In this document: piece by piece, positions 1-8,379 of the stretch | How the letters are laid out: every line of letters starts with the position of its first letter | How positions within the stretch are numbered: position 1 is the first letter of the stretch | Origin: CAYVTZ01 sp964454685 | GTDB lineage: Bacteria > Bacillota > Clostridia > Christensenellales > Christensenellaceae | DNA: 64,000 bases | Assembly: GCA_964454685.1 (NCBI GenBank) | Contig: CAYVTZ010000009.1 | Span: 32,258 to 96,257, forward strand | Reading direction: 5' to 3' | The notes under the pieces: generated by a model | The model's input: the letters and a program-made list of their open reading frames with translations, nothing else | The model's database searches: none | Told to the model about the DNA's origin: nothing | Made by a program: the position numbers and the translations under genes

Positions 1-1420
1 CCTCTTTGAGATAGGGAATGCGCATCATATAATCCTCGATTTCTTCGGGGTAGATGTTTTTCCCGTTGGAGAGCACGATCAGGTTCTTTTTGCGTCCCGT
101 GATAGACAGGAACCCTTGCGCATCCAGATTGCCGATGTCACCGGTGTTGAACCAGCCATCCTGCAATACTTCGGCGGTTGCCTCCGGATTTTGATAATAA
201 CCAAGCATGACATTTTCGCCTTTAACCCAGATTTCACCGTCGCCGTTTTCGTCCTTTTCGCGGATTTCTACGGTGCAGCAGGAAATGGCGGGGCCGACCG
301 AGCCGTCTTTGTAAAACAAAGCGCGGTTGACGGCGACCAGCGGCGCGCATTCTGTGATGCCGTAGCCAAAGATGAACTCAAAACCAAGCTCGCGGAGACC
401 TTGGATGATGTCTGTGGACAGGGGCGCGCCCCCGCAAAGGATCATCTCCAGATTGCCGCCGAATGCTGTGCGGATATGACCGAAAAACTCTTCCCGCTTA
501 TCGATGCCTTGAGCCAGCAGCTCGTTGCTTTTGGCGATTGCCGCACGCATTTCGTCCTCTTTGCCTGCGGCACGGATGCCCGCCCAAATTTTTTGATACA
601 TCATGGTTGCAAACAATGGTACCACACAAATCATTTTTGGTTTAAATAAATTCAGGTTTGGTAAAAAATTACGTAGACTATCGTTAATACAAATGGTGGT
701 GCCATGCTGCATCATGCACAAAATGCCGATGCAAAATTCAAACGAGTGGTGTACGGGCAGCACGGACAGGCAGACATCCCGGAAGTTGAGCATACTGAGC
801 GCGCCAACTGCGGAAGCACAGAAGTTGTGGTGCGTGAGCATCACGCCTTTGCTTTTGCCGGTGGTGCCTGAGGTGTAAATGAGCGCCATCAGTGCGTCGG
901 GATCGATGGTGCGATCAGTGTAGCCATGATCTTGCGCGTTTGCAATCAACGCGTACATGCTCAGCGCATCTTGCGTATCTGCGGGCAGCATCATGCCGAT
1001 ATAATGCGTGACCTGCGGCAGACCAGCGCGGATGTTGGGGATGGTCTGATCGAACATGGACGAATAAATGACGGCGGTTGCGCCGCTATCACGGATGACA
1101 TTTGCAATTTCGTTGTCCGGAAGCTCTTTATCCACCGGCACGGTTACGCCTATGCCGCAAGCGACTGCGAAGTATGCAACGATCCATTCGTATGTAGTTT
1201 CACCCACGATGGCAATTTTCCGGTCTGCAAGCCCCAACGCAAGCAGCGCATTGCCTAACGCCTGATAATCCTGCACAAACTGTGCATGCGATTTGCAGAC
1301 GATCTGCTCGCCCTGCTTATAGCGAAACATGTCGCGGCCCTCATACCTTGAAGCGCTGTTTAAGATCAGCTCTCTCAGGTCTTTTTCTTGTTTTACTGGT
1401 AGCAACGGATAATTTTCCAT
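1..1420 (-). CDS. AMP-forming acyl-CoA synthetase (long-chain fatty acid--CoA ligase family), C-terminus cut by window edge
   Basis: Activates a fatty acid with ATP to an acyl-adenylate and transfers it to CoA; cytoplasmic or membrane-associated. The minus strand is open from the ATG at 1420 to the left edge (about 473 codons). The frame contains the adenylate-forming P-loop YTSGTTGKSKGVM (about residues 179-191), a later GYGITECAPLV motif, and the GWFNTGDIG and GRKKNLIVLSNGKNI motifs near the edge, in the order expected for the superfamily. Start choice: GAGGAGG stands a few bases before ATG 1420. The last roughly 100 residues, including the C-terminal catalytic lysine, lie outside the window. 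The gene is monocistronic as seen here and has its own promoter and a hairpin-rich leader (separate entries). The family is secure; the acyl chain preferred is not visible. Confidence 0.93.
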   Translation of the reverse strand, partial: MENYPLLPVKQEKDLRELILNSASRYEGRDMFRYKQGEQIVCKSHAQFVQDYQALGNALLALGLADRKIAIVGETTYEWIVAYFAVACGIGVTVPVDKELPDNEIANVIRDSGATAVIYSSMFDQTIPNIRAGLPQVTHYIGMMLPADTQDALSMYALIANAQDHGYTDRTIDPDALMALIYTSGTTGKSKGVMLTHHNFCASAVGALSMLNFRDVCLSVLPVHHSFEFCIGILCMMQHGTTICINDSLRNFLPNLNLFKPKMICVVPLFATMMYQKIWAGIRAAGKEDEMRAAIAKSNELLAQGIDKREEFFGHIRTAFGGNLEMILCGGAPLSTDIIQGLRELGFEFIFGYGITECAPLVAVNRALFYKDGSVGPAISCCTVEIREKDENGDGEIWVKGENVMLGYYQNPEATAEVLQDGWFNTGDIGNLDAQGFLSITGRKKNLIVLSNGKNIYPEEIEDYMMRIPYLKE

Positions 1421-1558
1421 TCCTTTCCTCCTCGTATTATATATTTATGGTGTTTTAAGCAAGTACACCACATAAAACTTGTTGTCCCATAAAGCTTAAT
1501 ATGGGATATTGTTTTACAGACGCTGTGGATTAGTCTTTTCCTTTCAGAAATTTGGTAC

Positions 1559-1587
1559 ATTATAACACAGGTAGGCACGTGAAACAA
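1559..1587 (-). promoter_or_regulatory. sigma-A promoter for the acyl-CoA synthetase
   Basis: On the minus strand TTGTTT (1582-1587) and TATAAT (1559-1564) are separated by 17 bp. This predicts a transcript start near 1552 and a leader of about 130 nt before the ATG at 1420. Confidence 0.6.
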
Positions 1588-1778
1588 TGCACAATCGTGG
1601 GATTGCAATGTGCAGAGCGATATTTGAAAGATTAAGAAAACCGTAAGACACGCGTATTGTTTTTTCGTGTATCATAAAACCCATAATTGTAATAGGCAAA
1701 ATATGCTGCAACACATCCGGTAAATATGTGTTAATTTTTTGTAAACTGGGAAAAATAATGCCATTTTGCAATGAAATA

Positions 1779-1787
1779 TGTTATACT
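1779..1787 (+). promoter_or_regulatory. Extended -10 element upstream of the ABC/CARDB module
   Basis: TGT followed by TATACT forms an extended -10 box with no good -35 hexamer. It is the best promoter candidate for the 1874-5990 operon. Confidence 0.4.
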
Positions 1788-1873
1788 GATTAAGGTATGC
1801 TTTTATCGAAGAAACGCGCAAGAATCGCGCTGTATCAACAATTATTAGCAAGTGACGTGCGGAAAGGATATCC

Positions 1874-2572
1874 ATGGAGGAGAAGCAGTTTCCCATTATC
1901 GCATCACGCGGTTTAAAAAAGATTTATCGCATGGGTGATAATAAAATTCGTGCACTGGATGGGGTTGATTTGGACATTTATCCCGGCGAGGCATGTGCAA
2001 TCGTCGGCACATCCGGCAGCGGCAAGTCCACATTGCTAACCATACTTGCAGGGCTGGAAAAACCCAGCGGGGGCAAGGTTTATATCAAACGCAGACCCAC
2101 TTATAAAATGACGGAAAATGAACTGGTGAATTTCAGATTGAACCATGTGGGATTTGTGTTTCAATCTTTCAACCTGATGTCTACCATGACGGCGCTGGAG
2201 AACGTGGCGCTGCCATTGATGTTTCGAGGTGTTCCCAGAGGCAAACGCCTGAAGCTTGCCAAGAACCTGCTGGTGGAAATGGGGCTGCAAAAGCAGTTGC
2301 ACAATCTACCCAAGCAGATGTCCGGCGGCCAGCAGCAGCGCGTATCCATTGCGCGCGCAATCATTACCAAGCCGGAGATTATCTTTGCGGATGAACCGAC
2401 GGGGAATCTGGATTCGACGACCTCGGTGGAGATCATGGACATTATTGCAAACACTGCGAAATCGCGTGGGGCGACGCTGGTGTTTGTAACACATGATGTT
2501 TCCAAGGCGGAGTATGCGAACAAGATTGTTCATATTATAGATGGAAAAGTTGCGAAAATTGAGGAGAAATGA
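1874..2572 (+). CDS. ABC transporter ATP-binding protein, MacB/LolD-type
   Basis: ATPase subunit that should power the FtsX-type permease encoded at 4149-5495. The 232-aa protein has all nucleotide-binding motifs in order: Walker A GTSGSGKST (about 45-53), Q-loop FVFQSFNL, signature MSGGQQQRVSIARA, Walker B IIFADEPTG with its catalytic Glu, and the H-loop VFVTHD. Length and the VGFVFQSFNL/NVALPL signatures match the MacB/LolD/FtsE class, whose members drive mechanotransmission or lipoprotein and peptide export rather than classical import. It is the first gene of a compact operon, with 3 nt to the CARDB-like protein. The substrate is not visible. Confidence 0.93.
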   Translation: MEEKQFPIIASRGLKKIYRMGDNKIRALDGVDLDIYPGEACAIVGTSGSGKSTLLTILAGLEKPSGGKVYIKRRPTYKMTENELVNFRLNHVGFVFQSFNLMSTMTALENVALPLMFRGVPRGKRLKLAKNLLVEMGLQKQLHNLPKQMSGGQQQRVSIARAIITKPEIIFADEPTGNLDSTTSVEIMDIIANTAKSRGATLVFVTHDVSKAEYANKIVHIIDGKVAKIEEK

Positions 2573-2575
2573 CGA

Positions 2576-4162
2576 ATGAAGAAACGGGTTTTATTGATTG
2601 TTTTGGTAGTGTCGATCATCTTTGGTCTTGCTGCGGTATCGCAGGCTGCGGATCAGGCACTGGCGATCGACAACAATTATGATGTAGAGGTTGCGCCGGG
2701 GCAGTACACGCAGTACCGCAACGGATATTTGCCGGAAAGCGATAAATTTGCTACCGACATGATGGTGGTGGAACTGCCATTGCAGCCGACAGCGGGGACA
2801 TCGATTGTGGGACGTTGGATCAATGTATCCATTGATCTGGGTACGGCAGAATCCTCCCCTTATGTATTAAACAACTATGATAAATCAGTCAAGATGTTTG
2901 AGAGAAACGGCAAGGAAGCATTCTTAGCGCGTTTTGATTTACAGCTTTTGCCGGTGAACGCACGCTATGCGGGGACATATCCGGTGACCATCACGGCGCA
3001 ATATGTGGTGACAGATCCTTCAACGGGTTTGGAGGTCACACAGTCGCAGGATTTCACGGTGAACACGCGTGTGCTGACCGGTATTCCGCCGGAACCCAGT
3101 GCGACGCCGGAGCCAACCATGACGCCATCTGTGCCAAAACCGGAAGCAAAGATGATGCTTTCCAACTATGAGATTTCACCCAATCCGGTGTATGCGGGCG
3201 AAGAATTTACCGCGGTATGCACTTTGGAAAACACCAGTAAAACCGAGAGCATGAAGAACATTGTGGTGAAATACACCTCGCAATCCAAGGATTTTGTGCC
3301 GGTGGATGGGAAATCTTCCGTTTATATCGATAAAATTGATGCGGGGGCGACCACAACCGTTTCGTTCAAAATGAACATTCGGGCGGACGGTGATGCCGGG
3401 CCGCAGGCCATTGCGATTGAGGCGACCTACGAGGACTCAGAGCTGAAGGCGCTTTCGATGTCGGGCGAAATTACGGTGCAGGTGCGCCAGAAGATTCGCC
3501 TGGAGCACGAAAAACCGAAGTTTGCGACGCAGGTTTATGAGGGAGATACCATTCCCGCAACGCTGAAATTGCTCAACAAGGGAAAAAACACATTATACAA
3601 TGTTTCGGTTGCAGTCGATATACCGGGGGTTACGCCGGAATCTGATTCCTTTCTGGGAAACATGGACAGCGGCGCAAGCAAGACTGCGGAAATCTACTGC
3701 ACGGTGAACAGCAGCGGCGCGAATTCCGGCATGATTGAAGAAGAGCTGACCACGGAAGGTGGCATGGCGGGCGCAATGGCAAAAGATGGCGACGCGGGTA
3801 GTGCCGCGGCTGCCGACGGAGCAGCCACCGACGGCACGGGTGTGGCGGAAGAAGAAAACACAGCGGGTAATGCACCGGTTTACGGGCCGGTGGAGGGCAA
3901 CTTTGTCGTAACCTATGAGGACGAATACGGCGAGCAACTGGAACTGAAAATACCGATCAAAACCAACATCCAGGCAATGCAGCCGGTTCCTGACGTTATG
4001 CCGGACGTACCGATGGAGGAGGAGCCGCAGGGTATGCCGCTTTGGGGATGGATTGCGATTGCGGCCGGCGCTGCAGTGGTTGTGATCATCATAGTGGTAC
4101 GTGTGCGTAAGAAGAAGCGCGCGCAGGAGCTGGAGGACATAGACGACGATGAGCTTTATTGA
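2576..4162 (+). CDS. Secreted, membrane-anchored CARDB/S-layer-like domain protein
   Basis: A 528-aa surface protein. Residues 1-24 form a signal peptide (MKKR then a hydrophobic stretch ending VSQAA). A Pro/Thr-rich linker (about 168-188) follows a first beta-rich region. Two repeats resembling CARDB/COG1361 domains follow (about 190-300 and 305-460), with the typical 'NPVYAGEEFT...LENTSK' and 'YEGDTIPATLKLLNKGKN' openings. An Ala/Gly/Asp-rich insert sits around 385-425. Near residues 489-511 there is one transmembrane helix, then a short KKKR tail with acidic residues. It lies between the ATPase and permease genes and overlaps the permease by 14 nt, so it is probably a partner of the transporter, in the position where a MacA-type adaptor would be expected. 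Function is inferred from context only. Confidence 0.8.
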   Translation: MKKRVLLIVLVVSIIFGLAAVSQAADQALAIDNNYDVEVAPGQYTQYRNGYLPESDKFATDMMVVELPLQPTAGTSIVGRWINVSIDLGTAESSPYVLNNYDKSVKMFERNGKEAFLARFDLQLLPVNARYAGTYPVTITAQYVVTDPSTGLEVTQSQDFTVNTRVLTGIPPEPSATPEPTMTPSVPKPEAKMMLSNYEISPNPVYAGEEFTAVCTLENTSKTESMKNIVVKYTSQSKDFVPVDGKSSVYIDKIDAGATTTVSFKMNIRADGDAGPQAIAIEATYEDSELKALSMSGEITVQVRQKIRLEHEKPKFATQVYEGDTIPATLKLLNKGKNTLYNVSVAVDIPGVTPESDSFLGNMDSGASKTAEIYCTVNSSGANSGMIEEELTTEGGMAGAMAKDGDAGSAAAADGAATDGTGVAEEENTAGNAPVYGPVEGNFVVTYEDEYGEQLELKIPIKTNIQAMQPVPDVMPDVPMEEEPQGMPLWGWIAIAAGAAVVVIIIVVRVRKKKRAQELEDIDDDELY

Positions 4163-5495
4163 TCTGGTTGTACTTGCCGCCTCGAACCTTTGGCGGCGCA
4201 AGCTGCGCACCATTTTGACGGTGCTGGGCGTGATTATCGGTACCGCGTGTATTGTGATCATGGTTGCGCTTGGCTTGGGCAATCTCGAACAATTTAATCA
4301 AAGCATCATGCAAAACACAGACCTGACACAAATTCAGGTTTATCAGCGCGGCAACGATCCAAACATGAAGTTTACGGACGCCAAGCTGAACGAGTTTCGC
4401 GCAATTCCCAATGTGAAAAGCGTGACGGGCACCATCAATATTCCTTCCTACATTTTGATGGGGAAATATGAATATGATGGCGCGATCACAGCGGCAGACC
4501 CGGAAGCGATGGGGCTTGAGGTGCAGGAGGGAAAGCTTTTTTCCAATTCTCCCAACCTTGAATTTGTTGTAGGCGCGAATGCGCGGCAATTTTTTGTGGA
4601 TCCCAACGACCGTACCGGCGGCATGGACGGCATGTTTATCGGGGGCGCGATATCGGTCGGCGGCGAAGAAGAATATGTGACTCCCACAGGGCCTGATGTG
4701 GATTGGGCGGGGTTGACCGTCAAATATTATCCGGCGGGCGGCTATATCATCAATGCCGAGGACGGAGAGGGCGATCCGGATACGCCTAAGCCATCGCAGT
4801 ATCAGGCGGTGATCACCGGCGTACTCAAGCAGGCAGAGGATCAGAATAGCTATTCTGTATTTATGAGTCTGGAAGCGGCAAACAAGCTGATCCGTGAGAA
4901 CCGGAAAGTGATGCAGAATGCCGGCGTTAAAGAGGGGGAATACCAGAATGTCTACGTCAACGCGATGGACGTGGACAGCGTACAGGGAATTCTGGACGTG
5001 CTGAAAAGCAGTGGATATGAGGTGTACAGCCCGACAGAATGGATTACGCAGATGCAGACCGAGCAGGCGCGGCAGCAATCGCAGTTGGTAGCGATTGGAT
5101 TGATTTCGCTGGTGGTATCTGCGATCGGCATTGCAAACACCATGTTGGCAAGTATTTTAGAGCGCGCGCGTGAAATCGGCGTAATGAAGGTAATCGGGCT
5201 TTCCATCGGCAAAATCAATCTGATGTTTTTGATTGAGGCGGCGATGATTGGCTTGTTTGGCGGATTGGTCGGGCTGGGCATCAGCTTTGCGGCAGCGGGC
5301 TTTACAAGCTTGACCGGCGGCAGCGTCAGCCTGTTTGGCATGTATTTTGACAATGGGATATCGTTGCTGATTCCGTGGTGGCTCTCTTTGGGGGCGATTG
5401 GGATTGCGGTGACGGTAGGCATTGTGTCCGGCATTTATCCGGCATGGAAGGCGACCAAGATGAGTCCGCTTGAAGCGATACGAAGCTCGAACTAA
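4149..5495 (+). CDS. FtsX/MacB-type ABC transporter permease
   Basis: A 448-aa permease. One N-terminal transmembrane helix (about 20-45, preceded by RRKLRTILTVLGVIIGT, typical of MacB) is followed by a large extracytoplasmic domain (about 45-300) and three C-terminal helices of the FtsX fold (about 308-330, 355-385, 405-435), ending in the conserved 'GIYPAWKATKMSPLEAIR' motif. This is the class of permease that couples ATP hydrolysis to movements of an extracytoplasmic domain. It pairs with the ATPase at 1874-2572. The start overlaps the preceding gene by 14 nt, indicating translational coupling. The substrate is unknown. Confidence 0.92.
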   Translation: MSFIDLVVLAASNLWRRKLRTILTVLGVIIGTACIVIMVALGLGNLEQFNQSIMQNTDLTQIQVYQRGNDPNMKFTDAKLNEFRAIPNVKSVTGTINIPSYILMGKYEYDGAITAADPEAMGLEVQEGKLFSNSPNLEFVVGANARQFFVDPNDRTGGMDGMFIGGAISVGGEEEYVTPTGPDVDWAGLTVKYYPAGGYIINAEDGEGDPDTPKPSQYQAVITGVLKQAEDQNSYSVFMSLEAANKLIRENRKVMQNAGVKEGEYQNVYVNAMDVDSVQGILDVLKSSGYEVYSPTEWITQMQTEQARQQSQLVAIGLISLVVSAIGIANTMLASILERAREIGVMKVIGLSIGKINLMFLIEAAMIGLFGGLVGLGISFAAAGFTSLTGGSVSLFGMYFDNGISLLIPWWLSLGAIGIAVTVGIVSGIYPAWKATKMSPLEAIRSSN

Positions 5496-5540
5496 GTGGA
5501 CAGCGATTATTCACACACAACGATGACGGAGGGAATGAAA

Positions 5541-5990
5541 ATGAAAAAAAGATGGATGGCAGTTTGTATTTTACTCACGCTTTGCGTGGTAATGCTTTGC
5601 TCTTGCAGCGCGCCGGTTGCGCCAACTGTAATAGAAATGAGCGTTTCCAAGAATTATGACACCGACGATCCTTTTGTCAATGAAAAACTGATTTATGTGT
5701 CTGAGGACATCGACGATGCGAAATTAGACGTTACCTTTCAAATGAAGGGTGAGAGCGGAAAGCTGGAGATTATGGAGCGCGAGAGCGAGGAAGTTCTTTG
5801 GAGTGACGACTGGAGTGGTGACGTTGCAAAAAACACGTTTGTCATATCGCTTGATTCCTTGAAAAAGGAGAAAGAATATGTGGTGCGGTTTACGGGCACC
5901 GGAATAGAGGATGCGAAACTTTCGATCACTTCGCAAAGCAGCTTGGTGAAAGAGCGGGAAAGACCGCAAAAGTCGAACAAAGGAGCATAA
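5541..5990 (+). CDS. Small lipoprotein of the ABC/CARDB module
   Basis: A 149-aa protein with a lipoprotein signal: MKKR, a hydrophobic core, then LCSC as lipobox, so the mature protein would be tethered at the outer face of the membrane. The rest is charged and beta-rich, with no family I recognise. The frame stays open to a GTG at 5496, but GGAGGG at 5528-5533 sits 7 nt before ATG 5541, and that start gives a normal signal peptide. It follows the permease by 45 nt and is closed by a strong terminator at 6005-6038, so it is the last gene of the operon. Confidence 0.8.
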   Translation: MKKRWMAVCILLTLCVVMLCSCSAPVAPTVIEMSVSKNYDTDDPFVNEKLIYVSEDIDDAKLDVTFQMKGESGKLEIMERESEEVLWSDDWSGDVAKNTFVISLDSLKKEKEYVVRFTGTGIEDAKLSITSQSSLVKERERPQKSNKGA

Positions 5991-6004
5991 GGATTTGTTT
6001 ACAC

Positions 6005-6038
6005 AAAAGGGCTGTTGCAGGGCGCAACAGCCCTTTTT
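6005..6038. terminator. Bidirectional intrinsic terminator
   Basis: Perfect 14-bp stem (AAAAGGGCTGTTGC / GCAACAGCCCTTTT) with a 5-nt loop and flanking T/A tracts. It serves the operon ending at 5990 and the convergent gene ending at 6077. Confidence 0.9.
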
Positions 6039-6076
6039 GATGGGAACGGAGAAGGGGTGAAAAGCGTTGCGTTCGC

Positions 6077-7399
6077 TTAGGGCTGTTCGACCAGAACGGG
6101 GATTTCCCACGCGCCGGTGAGCACTGCGGACTGAGGCAGATAGATGCGCATGGTCAGCGAGAAAGAATCCCGGCAAACCGGCAACCAGTTTGACTCTTTG
6201 AGTGCGCCCGGATGATCGAACTGAATATACAGATCCACAGAGCCATCCTCGTTTGCTTGCAGGCTGCTTTGCTCGTTGAGATTATAGCGACGCAGTGGAT
6301 TTGCAATGAGGTATCCCGGTTCGTCGTAGGCGGTAAGCGACCACCAGCCGTATTCGTGGTGTGGCGGTAACCCGCGATCGAAGTGCAGCATATATTTCCT
6401 GGAACCGGTTAGAGGGTGACCGTTTATATCATGCGACATGGAGGGGTAAATTGCCATGCTGGTGGGATTGACAAAGCCACCGAACGCGACCACGGCGCGG
6501 AAGGCATAATCCGTGCCGAAATGCCCGGCACGATCACTCATGAACGCCCAGCCATTGCGCATGGTGACGCCTGCGTGGTGCACAGAAAAATCCTGATCCA
6601 TCAGCCGGTTGAGCGTGTTTGCGTGTTCGCGCAACTCTTCCGGCAGCGCGCTGAAGCGAAAATTTTGCCCTGCGCCGACGCCCAGCTCCGCAAAGCGCTT
6701 GAGCGCGGGTGCGTCCTCCGGCGTTCCCGGATTGCGCTGTGCCAAACGATTGAAGCGATCGAAAAATTCCTGAATGGGCATTGCCTGAATTTTTTCCATC
6801 GCGATGAAGTCGTGCTCCCGCTGATAGCGCCCGGGAGGCGGCACAACCGTTTTTCCATGCGCGGACAATGGATAAAGCTGCATTTGTTGTTGGATGGCGT
6901 ACACATTGGGCAGATCGTCCGTGCCGAAGCATTTTGTTCGAATCAGCAGCCACAGGAAATCTGTGGATATCTTGATTTGCTCAACGCCTTCAGGCAGCGT
7001 TCCTTCAAAAAAAGGACCGGTAAACGCAAAGGTATGCGCGCTGCTCCCGCCTTGCGCGCCCGTACCCAGCACCACCGGTGTGTTGGAATATCCATCAAAC
7101 AACTGTACCGAGCAATATCGCTCTGTTTGCGGCTTGAACAGGAGATAAGGCTGCTCTCCTAAATCGATATATGCCTGCGAATACACGGTGTCCACATTGG
7201 GGCGTGTGAGGCTTACCATTTCCGGCGTGGCAAGCGTTTTCGCGTGGAACAACTGCCCTAGCGGCGCTTGCGTATTGGTGGGGTGCACAGTGTTGGTGAC
7301 CATGTCTTTGATGAGATCCAGCAGAACGAGTGGATAAGCATATAAATAGGCCTGCTCCAAGCACTCTTTTGCGGTAGGATTCAAAAACGCATTTTGCAT
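6077..7399 (-). CDS. DUF1254/DUF1214 domain-containing protein
   Basis: A 440-aa protein with the two-part architecture of this family. The N-terminal DUF1254 region is marked by 'YAYPLVLLDL', 'PEMVSLTRPNVDTVYSQAYIDL' and 'RYCSVQLFDGYSN'. The C-terminal DUF1214 region is marked by 'GWWSLTAYDEPGYLIANP' and a final 'MRIYLPQ' strand. No signal peptide is obvious, whereas many family members are secreted. The biochemical role of the family is not established. It stands alone, convergent with the ABC module, and I see no partner gene. The family is better known from proteobacteria and environmental organisms than from clostridia, so transfer is possible, but base usage is not obviously different. 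Confidence 0.85.
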   Translation of the reverse strand: MQNAFLNPTAKECLEQAYLYAYPLVLLDLIKDMVTNTVHPTNTQAPLGQLFHAKTLATPEMVSLTRPNVDTVYSQAYIDLGEQPYLLFKPQTERYCSVQLFDGYSNTPVVLGTGAQGGSSAHTFAFTGPFFEGTLPEGVEQIKISTDFLWLLIRTKCFGTDDLPNVYAIQQQMQLYPLSAHGKTVVPPPGRYQREHDFIAMEKIQAMPIQEFFDRFNRLAQRNPGTPEDAPALKRFAELGVGAGQNFRFSALPEELREHANTLNRLMDQDFSVHHAGVTMRNGWAFMSDRAGHFGTDYAFRAVVAFGGFVNPTSMAIYPSMSHDINGHPLTGSRKYMLHFDRGLPPHHEYGWWSLTAYDEPGYLIANPLRRYNLNEQSSLQANEDGSVDLYIQFDHPGALKESNWLPVCRDSFSLTMRIYLPQSAVLTGAWEIPVLVEQP

Positions 7400-7875
7400 G
7401 ATTGTTTGCTCCTCTCAGCGCTTTAAATATTGCGTTTGTGCCTGTGGGGAATCGAAATTCACAACAGATCAATAGTATTATAACCAGATGGCGGCATCAA
7501 AAACATGTTCAAGGAACAGTTCTTGCAAGCTGTCTCGTTTGAGTGCAACCAAGGGAATATCGCAGCCGGAATGTTGAAATCCGCCAATACGCATCAATTA
7601 AATCTGTTCAAAACATACGGAATTGCATGAAAAAAAGCGCGGTACAAAGTGAAGAAATGCAACGCGAAAGAGAAGGGGGATAATGAAAGATAGATCAAAA
7701 CACACGGTGCAAAGGTGATTTTTTGCGGAAAATATTCCGGATTTTTTCTAAAAGAAGGATGGAAGAATGCAAGAATATCTGACGGGACAGCTCAATATTT
7801 TATGCGCGATTGAGGGCGTTTTTACATTGATTTTTCAACAGAAATACCGTATACTATTTTACAAATAGTTTACAA
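7400..7875. other. 476-bp intergenic region
   Basis: No supported gene. A 41-codon frame (7505-7630, +) starts with ATG but has no Shine-Dalgarno sequence and no recognisable product. The only clear element is the trmL promoter at 7827-7855. Confidence 0.6.
7827..7855 (+). promoter_or_regulatory. sigma-A promoter of trmL
   Basis: TTGATT (7827-7832), a 17-bp spacer and TATACT (7850-7855). The predicted start near 7862 gives a very short leader. Confidence 0.6.
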
Positions 7876-8352
7876 ATGGAGCGTAAAGAAAGATTGAATA
7901 TTGTATTGGTAGAACCGGAAATTCCGCAGAATACAGGGAATATATCGCGGACATGTGCGGTGACGGGCAGTGCGCTTCATTTGGTGGGGAAGATGGGATT
8001 TTCAATTACGGAGAAGCACGTTCGCAGGGCGGGGTTGGACTACTGGGAGGACTTGCGGCTTTTTCGCTATGACAGCATGGAAGCATTTTACGAGGCGCAC
8101 CCGAATGGAGAATTTTGGTATTTTTCAACCAAGGTGGATCGTAATTTTGACAAGGTTTCCTATGCTTCGGACGCCTTTTTGATTTTTGGCAAAGAAACCG
8201 CGGGCTTGCCGCGCGAACTGATTGAAGCAAATGTGGAGCGCACGGTGCGCATTCCCATGAAGCGGGATCAACGGTGTTTGAATTTATCCAACGCGGTGTG
8301 CGTTGCGCTTTACGAGGCGCTGCGCCAGCATCAGTACTTTGATATGGTTTAA
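7876..8352 (+). CDS. trmL: tRNA (cytidine/uridine(34)-2'-O)-methyltransferase TrmL
   Basis: SPOUT-class methyltransferase that 2'-O-methylates the wobble nucleotide of certain leucine tRNAs using S-adenosylmethionine. At 158 aa it has the usual length. Motifs seen are NIVLVEPEIPQNTGNISR at the N-terminus, FGKETAGLPRE (the SAM-binding knot) and IPM...RCLNLSNAV near the C-terminus. The start is uncertain: ATG 7876 has no Shine-Dalgarno and adds six residues, while TTG 7894 would give the family-typical MNIVLVEPE. It is followed 27 nt later by the phosphate cotransporter gene and is probably cotranscribed with it. Confidence 0.93.
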   Translation: MERKERLNIVLVEPEIPQNTGNISRTCAVTGSALHLVGKMGFSITEKHVRRAGLDYWEDLRLFRYDSMEAFYEAHPNGEFWYFSTKVDRNFDKVSYASDAFLIFGKETAGLPRELIEANVERTVRIPMKRDQRCLNLSNAVCVALYEALRQHQYFDMV

Positions 8353-8379
8353 AGGTTTTATAGATTTTTGGGAGGTTGT

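Larger units (their letters stand above)
1421..1873. other. Divergent intergenic region with two dyads in the acyl-CoA synthetase leader
   Basis: No coding frame is convincing here. The region holds the minus-strand promoter at 1559-1587. Between it and the gene are two dyads: TCCCATA (1485-1491) facing TATGGGA (1500-1506), and TGGTGT (1448-1453) facing ACACCA (1465-1470). Rightward, an extended -10 (TGTTATACT, 1779-1787) lies about 87 bp before the ABC transporter ATPase; its -35 is poor. The dyads could be operators or leader hairpins. Confidence 0.5.

Noticed and set aside
7505..7630. 41-codon plus-strand frame in the gap before trmL
   Set aside because: ATG without a Shine-Dalgarno sequence or promoter, and no family resemblance; chance is the simplest explanation.
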